Origin: Ginsengibacter hankyongi | GTDB taxonomy: Bacteria > Bacteroidota > Bacteroidia > Chitinophagales > Chitinophagaceae | Direction: 5' to 3' | NCBI RefSeq assembly: GCF_008710285.1 | Contig: NZ_VYQF01000004.1 | Coordinates: 186,001 to 250,000, forward strand | Length of the DNA stretch: 64,000 nucleotides | Shown: in pieces, positions 56,593-64,000 of the stretch | Position numbering within the stretch: position 1 is the stretch's first letter | Layout of the letters: every line of letters starts with the position of its first letter | The notes under the pieces: generated by a model | Told to the model about the DNA's origin: nothing | Seen by the model: only the letters and a program-made list of their open reading frames with translations | The model's database searches: none | Translations under genes and position numbers: made by a program

Positions 56593-58593
56593 ATGAAATC
56601 TTTTGAAAATAAAACCGGGGTACGTGACTGGGGGGCTACATTTTTCAAACAGTTAAGTTTATGTCTTTTAATCTGTCAATTCCTGGTAATACCCGGCAAT
56701 GCGGCTTTTTCGCAGGCGCAAGTAGAACCGTGGGGTAATATAATGGGTATGCGTGTAAACGGGCAATTGATCCCTTTTGAATCGAGCCTGGCGGTTGTTG
56801 AGGATAAATGGCGCCAAATAAATGCAACTGCACAGGAACATCAACGGCCAAAATACATTCGTGTTGGCAATAAACAAATTGTTACAACAAAAATTGATAG
56901 TATCAATTTTGTAGAAACTATTGAAGATAGTAAAGAAGGAACAGCAGATGTAAACGTGGCAGTTTCATCAAACGGTGTTGTAAAAAAAGATGCAGTTTTC
57001 TTCGTATTGTCTTTACCGTTAGATGCATATATAAGTGCAGGCGGAAGTTTAAATACGGTAACGCCGCGAAAGTATTTTGATATAAAACTAAAAGCTTTTA
57101 ACCAGGATTCAACAGTTATAGCCCGAGCTATAAATTTCGTTGCTGCGAAGCAAAAACTCACGTTGCTTTTTAATAAGCCCACTGAAATTATTTTTAAGAA
57201 AAGTGATAACAAGACGAATAAAATAATAAGAGTATATTTTTCTTTGATGGATCCTGGTTCCCAAAAAGATTCTGTTGTTCAGAAAACCTTTACCATTAAA
57301 GCAAGTGGAACTATTGATAATGCACCTATAACTTTTAAACTGAATACGTCAAAAGAGGGAAGAGCATTCGATGGATTTGGGGGTAATTTTCGTTTGCAAA
57401 ATCCTAAGGCAGATCCGCAGGTGATAGATTATTGCCTGCAAAATATAAGAGTGGCCTGGGGCAGGGTAGAGTTTCCATGGAGCTTCTGGCAGTCGGAAGA
57501 AAACATGGATCCTGTTGCCGCAGCCAAAGAGGGAAAGTTGAATCTCCATGTGCAGCAATCGCTGGAAATGGCCGCCAGGTTGGGTAAAATGAGGATACCC
57601 ATTATTCTTTCCGGATGGTTTCCGCCGCAATGGGCTGTTGTTGGTAAGCTCAATATGAATCCGGTAAACGGCGTTTGGGGGAACCCGTTAGATTCAACAA
57701 AAATGGATGAAATATATAAATCCATAACGGATTATATTTTGTATTTGAAAAATAACTATAACACTGATGTTGCATTATTTTCCTTTAATGAATCTGATCT
57801 CGGTATTAATGTAAGAGTGACGCCTTTGCAACATGATGCATTAATTAAAGGATTGGGCGCATATTTCAAATTGCACGGACTTGCAACTAAAATGTTGTTG
57901 AGCGATAATTCGGATGCGACAACTTATCAGTTTATTTATCCAGCTTTGCATGATGCAGAAGCCAAACCTTACATAGGTGCGATATCATTTCATTCATGGC
58001 GCGGATGTGATAACGAAACATTAAAAAAATGGAAGGCCGCAGCTGATGAACTGAAAGTGCCGCTAATAGTTGGGGAAGGAAGTATTGATGCGGCAGCGTG
58101 GAACTATCCTGCAATCTTTGAAGAGCAGATTTACATAATGCAGGAAATTGAATTATATGTTCGGCTGCTGGCAGTTTGCCAGCCATTAACCATATTGCAA
58201 TGGCAGTTTACTTCAGATTATTCTCCAATGGCTGGCGGAGGCATTTTTGGAAACGATGAGCCGTTGAGGCCCACGCAGCGGCTCTGGAATTTTAAACAAT
58301 TAGCGTCTACGCCTAAGGGTTTGTTTTCAATGCCCGTTAGTTGTAACAGGCCAGGCATAACGGTTGCAGCAGTTGGTGATAATAAGAAAAAAGTTTACAC
58401 CATACATATAGTTAATAAGGGAGCTGCAAGAAATGCAACGCTAACGGGCCTTCCTGCGTCCGTAAAAAATATAAACATATATACAACAGATAAAAATAAT
58501 TCAGTTAAAAAAGGCACCTCATTAAAAGTGATTAACGGTACCGTAAAGTTTTATGTAAATAGTGAAAGTTTTACGACACTAATAAAAGAATAG
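56593..58593 (+). CDS. Secreted GH30-like glycosidase (clan GH-A)
   Basis: A 666-residue protein: signal peptide (LSLCLLICQFLVIPGNAAFS), an N-terminal domain without recognised family (about 45-235), a TIM-barrel from FDGFGGNFRLQNPKADPQV, and a C-terminal beta-sandwich (about 570-666). The clan GH-A catalytic pair is E400 in FSFNESDLG (acid/base after an Asn) and E495 in LIVGEGSI (nucleophile). The GFGGNFR start and RVEFPWSFWQS resemble GH30. The substrate (beta-glucan, xylan or glucuronoxylan type) is not evident. It stands alone with no SusC/D pair in this window. Confidence 0.8.
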   Translation: MKSFENKTGVRDWGATFFKQLSLCLLICQFLVIPGNAAFSQAQVEPWGNIMGMRVNGQLIPFESSLAVVEDKWRQINATAQEHQRPKYIRVGNKQIVTTKIDSINFVETIEDSKEGTADVNVAVSSNGVVKKDAVFFVLSLPLDAYISAGGSLNTVTPRKYFDIKLKAFNQDSTVIARAINFVAAKQKLTLLFNKPTEIIFKKSDNKTNKIIRVYFSLMDPGSQKDSVVQKTFTIKASGTIDNAPITFKLNTSKEGRAFDGFGGNFRLQNPKADPQVIDYCLQNIRVAWGRVEFPWSFWQSEENMDPVAAAKEGKLNLHVQQSLEMAARLGKMRIPIILSGWFPPQWAVVGKLNMNPVNGVWGNPLDSTKMDEIYKSITDYILYLKNNYNTDVALFSFNESDLGINVRVTPLQHDALIKGLGAYFKLHGLATKMLLSDNSDATTYQFIYPALHDAEAKPYIGAISFHSWRGCDNETLKKWKAAADELKVPLIVGEGSIDAAAWNYPAIFEEQIYIMQEIELYVRLLAVCQPLTILQWQFTSDYSPMAGGGIFGNDEPLRPTQRLWNFKQLASTPKGLFSMPVSCNRPGITVAAVGDNKKKVYTIHIVNKGAARNATLTGLPASVKNINIYTTDKNNSVKKGTSLKVINGTVKFYVNSESFTTLIKE

Positions 58594-58649
58594 ATATTTA
58601 AGAAAGGTATAAATTTGACAGGCAAGCTCTACAGGCCATTCATCCAGGC

Positions 58650-58784
58650 TTAAGCAACACTTTTTATCTTGAACACTTTAAACAAATAAACAAACCCCGG
58701 TATCACCAATACCAATCTTACTAATAATGCAATCAGCGATTGTTCTAAGGCTGCATAAGACGCTTGTGTAGTCTGCTTTATTCT
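58650..58784 (-). pseudogene. C-terminal remnant of a membrane protein
   Basis: A 44-codon open stretch ending at TAA (58652-58650) reads SYAALEQSLIALLVRLVLVI then PGFVYLFKVFKIKSVA, a plausible last helix plus basic tail. It begins right after an in-frame TGA (58787-58785) and has no start codon, so I take it as the leftover end of a gene whose 5' part is gone. Confidence 0.4.
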
Positions 58785-58823
58785 TCAGCTTCTATCTATA
58801 CATTATAAAACTATAAGGCAAAT

Positions 58824-59351
58824 TTATTTCAGATCAAATAACTTCTCTGCATCAAGCCAGCTATCGAGTCTTTCATATTTTGTATCATTCAGATTATGAG
58901 GAGAAGAAAACATAATTGCCCTGCCATCAAAAACAGATAAATTAAAATCATGATCATCAATTAGTATATCACCCTTCAATACACTTTTATCGCCGCAAAA
59001 AATCCTTCGCTTCCAGTGAATGAACGGAAAATGTTTATCAAGCCATTTCGTTTTATGCGGCAAAGAATACGGAAATTCCATAGCAGCCGAAGCAATATAC
59101 ACTTCAAACCGGTTATTAAGTTCTTCCACTACTTCAATGCTTTTCTCAATTACCGGCAGGTCTTTGAAGAAATCTTCGCAATGGGGATATTCTTTTACGA
59201 TCTTACGATGCTCTTCAGGCACAATCATATGCAACTTGGTTCCTCTTAAATCTTCTTTGGTATAACGCACTCCAAAATCCCTTTCATACCATTCCAGGAA
59301 ACGCTCAACTGCATTTGCAATTACATCATCCATATCAATAAGTATTCTCAT
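58824..59351 (-). CDS. 5'(3')-deoxyribonucleotidase-like HAD phosphatase
   Basis: A 175-residue HAD-superfamily enzyme: ILIDMDDVIANAVERFLEWY (motif I DMDDV, nucleophile Asp), EVYIASAAMEFPYSLPHKT (motif II Ser region) and LIDDHDFNLSVFDG (motif III/IV). These match the NT5C type that dephosphorylates deoxynucleoside monophosphates. Cytoplasmic. A single gene between hydrolases. Confidence 0.88.
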   Translation of the reverse strand: MRILIDMDDVIANAVERFLEWYERDFGVRYTKEDLRGTKLHMIVPEEHRKIVKEYPHCEDFFKDLPVIEKSIEVVEELNNRFEVYIASAAMEFPYSLPHKTKWLDKHFPFIHWKRRIFCGDKSVLKGDILIDDHDFNLSVFDGRAIMFSSPHNLNDTKYERLDSWLDAEKLFDLK

Positions 59352-59496
59352 AGATTTTTATTTGATTAAAAAATTAAAAGTAAAATAAATCAACCTTATG
59401 TTATTTAGAAATGTGCTTCTGTTAAGAATCTTTCACTAAGACACTGTGTTCATTAAGAAAATGTGCTGCGCACCTTGTGCATCTGTAGCAGTATCA

Positions 59497-60321
59497 TCAA
59501 TAAGTATTTTTTTCCAGGAAATGAATAACGGCATCAGCAAATTCTTTGGTCGCTGATGCATGATTATGGTCGCCGGGAACAGTGGCTATGGTGCTTTTTG
59601 GTAAAAGCCCGGCCAGTTCGCCGGAAGATCCATTATCGGAATCTTCGCTGCCGCTTATAACTAATACAGGTTGTGTTACTTTGCTTAGTTCTTCTTTGCT
59701 GGTTGATGGCTGCGATCGTTGTAAATAAGCCAAAGCAAGCTGGTCGAGCTTTTTCTGTTGCACATATTCAACCAGGCCCTTCAATTCCGGGACAGAGTCT
59801 CCTCTCAATGCATGGTAAAACATAATTCTTCTTGGCCAAACCGGATTGGTGAAATCTGCGCCCATGCCACCTAACACCGCATCCTTTATTCTTTTATCAA
59901 GCACTAATAATCTTGCTGTAATAATAGAACCTCTTGAATAGCCAACTACGCTGTAATGTTTTATTTTAAGTGAATTCATTAATAGGATAATGTCTTTTGC
60001 TTCTGCATCATTATCGTATGCAGTGGAATCATGCGGTTTGCCCGATTTTCCATTTCCACGCATATCTAACGTAATTACTTTATAATTTTTTTCAAGAAGG
60101 GCGCTATATAATGTTGCGTGTTTCCAGGAATTGCCATCAACTATAAAACCATGAACGAGGAAAACAGGTTTACCTTTACCACGAACTTCATAATAAATTT
60201 TAGTGCCATCAAAAGAAGAAAAATAATTGGAATGTATTGGAAACTTTGAAGAGAGTGAATCGGTCTGCGCCTTTGAAAAGGTTGTAATAAAAATGCATGC
60301 AATTAAAAATAAAATTCGCAT
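59497..60321 (-). CDS. Exported alpha/beta hydrolase
   Basis: A 274-residue protein with a signal peptide (ILFLIACIFITTFSKAQ) and an alpha/beta hydrolase fold. PVFLVHGFIVDGNSWKH supplies the oxyanion region, VVGYSRGSIIT the nucleophile Ser elbow, VISGSEDSDN the Asp region, and VPGDHNHAS the catalytic His. The substrate is unknown; periplasmic location inferred. Confidence 0.85.
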   Translation of the reverse strand: MRILFLIACIFITTFSKAQTDSLSSKFPIHSNYFSSFDGTKIYYEVRGKGKPVFLVHGFIVDGNSWKHATLYSALLEKNYKVITLDMRGNGKSGKPHDSTAYDNDAEAKDIILLMNSLKIKHYSVVGYSRGSIITARLLVLDKRIKDAVLGGMGADFTNPVWPRRIMFYHALRGDSVPELKGLVEYVQQKKLDQLALAYLQRSQPSTSKEELSKVTQPVLVISGSEDSDNGSSGELAGLLPKSTIATVPGDHNHASATKEFADAVIHFLEKNTY

Positions 60322-60429
60322 CGTATTATTATTTGTATGAAGATATTTTTAATTTTCGTAGTAATTATATTTTGTGATGATTGGTGTAATTGATTAGTTT
60401 TAGAATTGAGCGAATAAAACTGTTTAAAA

Positions 60430-60780
60430 ATGCCGGATACTTTAACAGCCCAGCAAAATAATTTGAAACAACATGGAGAGAAAATAACTCTTGAGTTAGA
60501 TAATTGCGATATAAAAGAAAATAATTATTATGAAGATGTTACAGCCAAAGGGTTGGCGCTAATAGAGGCTGATAATTATAAAGAAAAATACATTGTACAA
60601 ACGGTGATAGTTTACTATCTCAAAAGGAATAATTTAACTGAAAAATTTGTGAGCCAGACATTTCCACTTGATACAATAACTCTCGAAAGCCATATTTTAA
60701 ATAACGATATCATTCTTTATGTTGATAGTTTTGACAGAAGTAAATACTTTTTTGATTTCATCCCCGGTATAAAACCATAA
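60430..60780 (+). CDS. Hypothetical protein (116 aa)
   Basis: A 116-residue, soluble, acidic protein without signal or membrane segment; mixed helices and strands (KENNYYEDVTAKGLALIEA, IVQTVIVYYLKRNN). I do not recognise a family. It lies 54 bases before a thioredoxin-like gene, so it may be co-transcribed. Confidence 0.5.
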   Translation: MPDTLTAQQNNLKQHGEKITLELDNCDIKENNYYEDVTAKGLALIEADNYKEKYIVQTVIVYYLKRNNLTEKFVSQTFPLDTITLESHILNNDIILYVDSFDRSKYFFDFIPGIKP

Positions 60781-60833
60781 AGCCTTTCGTCATTTGAAAA
60801 GAAATTGCAGATGCCTTTAAGACCACCATCCTC

Positions 60834-61397
60834 ATGAAACAGGTTTTATTCGTTTATTGTTTTATGTTATCAACTTTATCTTATAGCCAGGTTGATTCAG
60901 GAAAATACACGATTACCGCGGATTCATTTTTGGTGATGATGGATAAAAGAAACAGCGAATTTATCAATAAGCCGTTTGCTCAATTTTCAATTAAAACCAA
61001 TAATAAAAAATGTTCTAACAGAACTTTAAAGGGTAAAGTAGTTTTCATAAATTTTTGGTTTGCAGCATGCGCTCCCTGCATGGCTGAGATGGATCAATTA
61101 AACAGATTATTTGAACATTTTAAGCAATATAAAAACTTTGAATTTGTGTCATTTACTTTTGAAAGCCCAAATGAAATTGCATTAATAAAAAAGAAATATA
61201 ATATTCACTATAATATTTTTTCTATCAGCCGGGATGAATGTTACAGGCTTAATAATAACAATGGATTTCCTACCAGTATAATTCTTAATGCTGCAGGCTA
61301 CGTGAAATGGATTCATTCCACAGACGCTGTTAATGAAGAAGAAATCAAAAAATATTTTGCAGGTGAAGTTTATCCGCTAATAGTAAAAGAATTGTAA
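60834..61397 (+). CDS. TlpA-like thiol:disulfide protein
   Basis: A 187-residue periplasmic protein with a signal peptide (FVYCFMLSTLSYSQ) and a thioredoxin/AhpC-TSA fold. The redox site is FAACAPCMAEMDQL (CAPC), and the cis-Pro strand is GFPTSIILNAAG. It probably reduces disulfides or serves cytochrome maturation. No partner gene is visible. Confidence 0.85.
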   Translation: MKQVLFVYCFMLSTLSYSQVDSGKYTITADSFLVMMDKRNSEFINKPFAQFSIKTNNKKCSNRTLKGKVVFINFWFAACAPCMAEMDQLNRLFEHFKQYKNFEFVSFTFESPNEIALIKKKYNIHYNIFSISRDECYRLNNNNGFPTSIILNAAGYVKWIHSTDAVNEEEIKKYFAGEVYPLIVKEL

Positions 61398-61502
61398 TTA
61401 TTGCATATTAGTGGATTATTTGCATTATTATTTGTACAAAAAGATCATTGCATAAAAGTAAATCAGTTGTATTTTATTTTTTTTTGAAAATAGATTACAC
61501 TG

Positions 61503-62486
61503 TTAGGCAATTGCTGATTCCCTGTTATACTTGGTTCTGTATTCAACCGGCGATAAGCCTGTTATTCTTTTAAATACAGTTCTGAATGCCTTTGTATCTG
61601 AGTAACCCACTTCATACATCACTTCATTTACATTCTTCCTGCTCTTTTCTAAATTTTTCTTAGCCACTTCAATTTTTACGCGTTGAATATATTCGGTAAC
61701 AGTATTAGCCGTTGCCTTCTTAAACCGGCGCTCCATATTTCTTCTTCCCAATGCAAACATTGATGCCAACTGATCCACCGTTATTTTTTCTTCAAAATTA
61801 TTTTCAATGTATTCCTGCGCTTGTTTTATGGGTTCATCATCATGTGTTTTTTGCCCCTGGAAAATTATAAAGGGAGATTGACTGATGCGGTCTATATCAA
61901 TCATAAACATTTTTGCAATCATCACGGCAACATCACGGCCAGCATATTTTTCAATAATATACACCAGTAAATTGGTAAATGAATAAGCACCGCCGCTTGT
62001 ATAAATTCCATCTTCCTCGGTCATAATTTTATCATCAACGAGGGTTACTTCAGGAAACGTATTTCTGAAATCATTTGCCGCCGCCCAGTGTGTTGCGCAT
62101 TGTTTGCCATTTAATAACCCTGTTGCCGCCAGGAAGAATGAAGCAATGCAAAGGCTCGCTACTTCGGCACCCGCATTATATTGTTTTACGATCCATGGAA
62201 TAAATGCCGCGTTATTTTCCATCATGGTTTTCGGATCGCCATGGATAGCGGGAATAATGATGAGGTCTGTTTTTTTTACATCACCAATTAATACATCGGC
62301 ATCAATTTTAAACAAGCCATTTCGCTGGCTCGTTTCTTTTGAAATGCCCACCAACTGTACCTTAAATAATGGAGGCCGTTCCATATTTTTTAATATAGAA
62401 TTTACATCATTAAATATCTGGTGCGTTCCTTCAATATTTACAACGCTGGTATGTCCTTTAGGAATAAGTATTGAAACGTGTTTCAT
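61503..62486 (-). CDS. GlxA-type AraC regulator with DJ-1/PfpI domain
   Basis: A 327-residue transcription regulator. The N-terminal half (1-190) is a class-I amidotransferase-like DJ-1/PfpI domain, VASLCIASFFLAATGLLNGK being the Cys elbow (C113 region) and CATHWAAANDF its follow-up. The C-terminal AraC domain has EEKITVDQLASMFALGRRNM and VNEVMYEVGYSDTKAFRTVF. The ligand is unknown. It is divergent from the GyrI-like gene. Confidence 0.9.
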   Translation of the reverse strand: MKHVSILIPKGHTSVVNIEGTHQIFNDVNSILKNMERPPLFKVQLVGISKETSQRNGLFKIDADVLIGDVKKTDLIIIPAIHGDPKTMMENNAAFIPWIVKQYNAGAEVASLCIASFFLAATGLLNGKQCATHWAAANDFRNTFPEVTLVDDKIMTEEDGIYTSGGAYSFTNLLVYIIEKYAGRDVAVMIAKMFMIDIDRISQSPFIIFQGQKTHDDEPIKQAQEYIENNFEEKITVDQLASMFALGRRNMERRFKKATANTVTEYIQRVKIEVAKKNLEKSRKNVNEVMYEVGYSDTKAFRTVFKRITGLSPVEYRTKYNRESAIA

Positions 62487-62619
62487 AACCGGTATTTTTT
62501 ACGCAGACTTTTTTATTAAACAAAAATAGAAAATGTTTTTGTCGCAATCAACCCATTATATTGGCGCATTTGCACCCTGCAATTCCCCGTTAATGAATGT
62601 AGGTTTGTGCTGTAGATAA

Positions 62620-63038
62620 ATGGAAGATATGGAAGAATTTAATCTTACTACCGATGTAATTGTTTTTGGATTACAGGTAAAAAATTTCCCTTCTGGTATT
62701 GACGAAGCTTTTAATGAGTTAATTAAAAAGACCGGGAATCGTGCCGGTGAACGTGCCTATTATGGCATCAGCGAATATAAGGATGGTAACATGATTTACT
62801 ATGCCACTGCTGAAGAAAAGACCATCGACGAAGCTGGAAAATATAATTACATCAGACTAAAAATTGATAAAGGATCATATTTAACGTGTAATATTTTTGA
62901 TTGGCGCAAAAAAACAGAATGTATTAAAGACGCTTTTATGAAATAATACAGGATCCGCGTGTGAATAAAGCAGCGCCCGCAATTGAATGGTACAAGAGCG
63001 ATAATGAAATGATGTGCCTCGTTAAAATGAATGATTAA
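62620..63038 (+). pseudogene. GyrI-like small-molecule-binding protein, frameshifted
   Basis: The first frame runs 108 codons to a stop at 62946 (GSYLTCNIFDWRKKTECIKD region). The reading then continues in another frame as QDPRVNKAAPAIEWYKSDN up to a TAA at 63036-63038, which is the expected end of the family. One missing base near 62932-62940, in the run GCTTTTATG, restores a single open frame (DAFYEIIQDPRVN). So this is a GyrI/SOUL-type effector-binding protein of about 139 residues broken by a one-base slip, or a sequencing error in a T-run. The opening EEFNLTTDVIVFGLQVKNFP is normal. Confidence 0.7.
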
Positions 63039-63085
63039 AACAACACATTCAATAATTATTTTTTTTAACAACTAAAACGATAACC

Positions 63086-63460
63086 ATGCTCAAACGCGCT
63101 AAAGCCTTCAGCGGATTTTCTGTTAATGATCTGCAAAAAGCAAAAAAATTTTATAGTGAAATACTAGGGCTTGAAGTAGTGGACAATCCAATGGGATTGA
63201 TAGAATTGCAGATCGAAGGAAGTAACAAGATATTGATATATCCCAAACCCAATCATGCGCCCGCAACTTTTACTATCCTCAATTTCCCTGTGGATAGTAT
63301 TGAGCAGGCAGTGGCTGAACTAACGGCAAGAGGCGTGGTTTTTGAACAATACAAAGAGTTAAAGACCGATGAGAAAGGCATCAGCAGAAATCCACCTGGC
63401 CCTAAGATTGCGTGGTTTAAAGACCCTGCAGGAAATATTTTATCTGTTATTGAAGAATAA
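63086..63460 (+). CDS. VOC/glyoxalase-fold protein
   Basis: A 124-residue vicinal-oxygen-chelate protein: [39 protein letters not shown] and the C-terminal [22 protein letters not shown]. Metal ligands are only partly conserved: the usual first His is replaced by Ser (FSV), so it may be a binding protein rather than an enzyme. A single gene downstream of a broken GyrI-like gene. Confidence 0.85.
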   Translation: MLKRAKAFSGFSVNDLQKAKKFYSEILGLEVVDNPMGLIELQIEGSNKILIYPKPNHAPATFTILNFPVDSIEQAVAELTARGVVFEQYKELKTDEKGISRNPPGPKIAWFKDPAGNILSVIEE

Positions 63461-63480
63461 ATATTTTAAACCACATTTTA

Positions 63481-64000
63481 TGACAACTGATACCATTAAT
63501 ACAACAGAACTCTTTTTATCTCTTGACAAAACATGGACTGAATTAGTTCAAATGATTTCCTCAACTAGCGATGAAGTCATAAACGCAGTTCCTTTTGAGG
63601 GTAGCTGGACGGCAGCGCAATTAGTTACCCACGTTACAAAATCAAACAATGCAATTATACAGGGATTGGATATGGAGGGTAAACTTGCAGAAAGAAATCC
63701 TGAAGACGGTGTTCCTAATCTTAAAAAGATATTCCTGGATTTCGACACAAAATTTCAATCACCGCAATTTATTGTACCTGAAAATAGAAATTATGATAAG
63801 CATGAGGTTATAACGGTTCTTCGCGGTTCAATCGACAGGCTAAAGGATGCCCGTAAAAAAACAAACCTTATTGAAATTATTAACCTTCCTGTTTTTGGTG
63901 AAATCACAAAACTGGAATTATTGCATTTTGTATTGTATCATACGCAAAGACACAATCACCAGTTGGAAGGAATTATTAATGCTTTAAAAAGAAACAGGCA
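63481..64000 (+). CDS. DinB-family metal-dependent protein, 3' end outside window
   Basis: 173 codons translated from ATG 63481 to the edge without a stop. GSWTAAQLVTHVTKSNNAI (first metal His) and HFVLYHTQRHNHQLEGI (second and third His, the H-x3-H set) match DinB/YfiT four-helix proteins. In relatives the domain ends soon after, so little is likely missing. Bacillithiol-type S-transferase or hydrolase function is possible but not shown. It lies 20 bases after the VOC gene. Confidence 0.85.

Overview
The window reads as chromosomal DNA of a Bacteroidota bacterium, most likely a member of the Chitinophagaceae or a close relative (inference). The evidence is: AT-rich intergenic DNA; several promoters of the Bacteroidota TAnnTTTG (-7) type; very few Shine-Dalgarno sequences; a protein with a type IX secretion C-terminal sorting domain; many Sec/lipoprotein signals; and family-typical gene versions (fused NosL, clade II NosZ, Thr leader before thrA).

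Layout. 1-1.1 kb: start of a cysH-type sulfonucleotide reductase (minus strand, running off the window), preceded by a 21-codon Cys-rich leader ORF. 1.1-2.4 kb: DoxX and a DODA/YgiD-type dioxygenase. 2.8-13.9 kb: a nitrogen-assimilation block, gltB-gltD, then amt, an outer-membrane porin and a second amt, separated by strong terminators. 13.9-18 kb: NhaA antiporter, a small membrane-anchored protein, an NRAMP-related transporter and an EamA exporter. 18-25.9 kb: an accessory stretch with a broken 2TM-domain gene, a T9SS cargo protein, a 46-bp perfect palindrome, a GC-richer MFS transporter, a fragment of a repeat adhesin, a DUF6340-like lipoprotein, a DOT1-like methyltransferase, an FMN reductase and a protein with six tandem octapeptides. 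26-28.7 kb: a 7TM-type sensor kinase and a small basic secreted protein. 28.7-36.5 kb: PEP carboxylase, divergent from thrA-thrB-thrC, which has a Thr/Ile-rich leader peptide. 36.6-41.5 kb: YHS lipoprotein, YdcF-like protein, GH13 enzyme, a hypothetical protein and Hsp20. 41.7-52.2 kb: a nitrous-oxide reduction island. 52.2-64 kb: ClC channel, PAS kinase, a GH30-like secreted hydrolase, and small metabolic and regulatory genes ending in a truncated DinB gene.

How the genes work together. PEP carboxylase supplies oxaloacetate for aspartate, which ThrA-ThrB-ThrC convert to threonine; GltBD and the two Amt channels supply the nitrogen. The N2O island (cytochrome c - nosZ - nosL fusion - nosD - nosF - nosY - truncated haemoglobin - outer-membrane barrel) is read leftwards. 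A Crp/Fnr regulator, a 12-TM His-rich membrane protein and the RIC iron-sulfur repair protein are read rightwards, with two perfect inverted repeats in the shared intergenic region. No nitrite or NO reductase is visible, so the organism may be a non-denitrifying N2O reducer, at least as far as this window shows.

The most unusual signals are regulatory: the Cys-codon leader before cysH, whose Cys codons form one arm of a hairpin; the Thr/Ile leader before thrA; a sigma-54-like promoter with a near-perfect Shine-Dalgarno before hsp20; and a long inverted repeat abutting the start of the DOT1-like methyltransferase.
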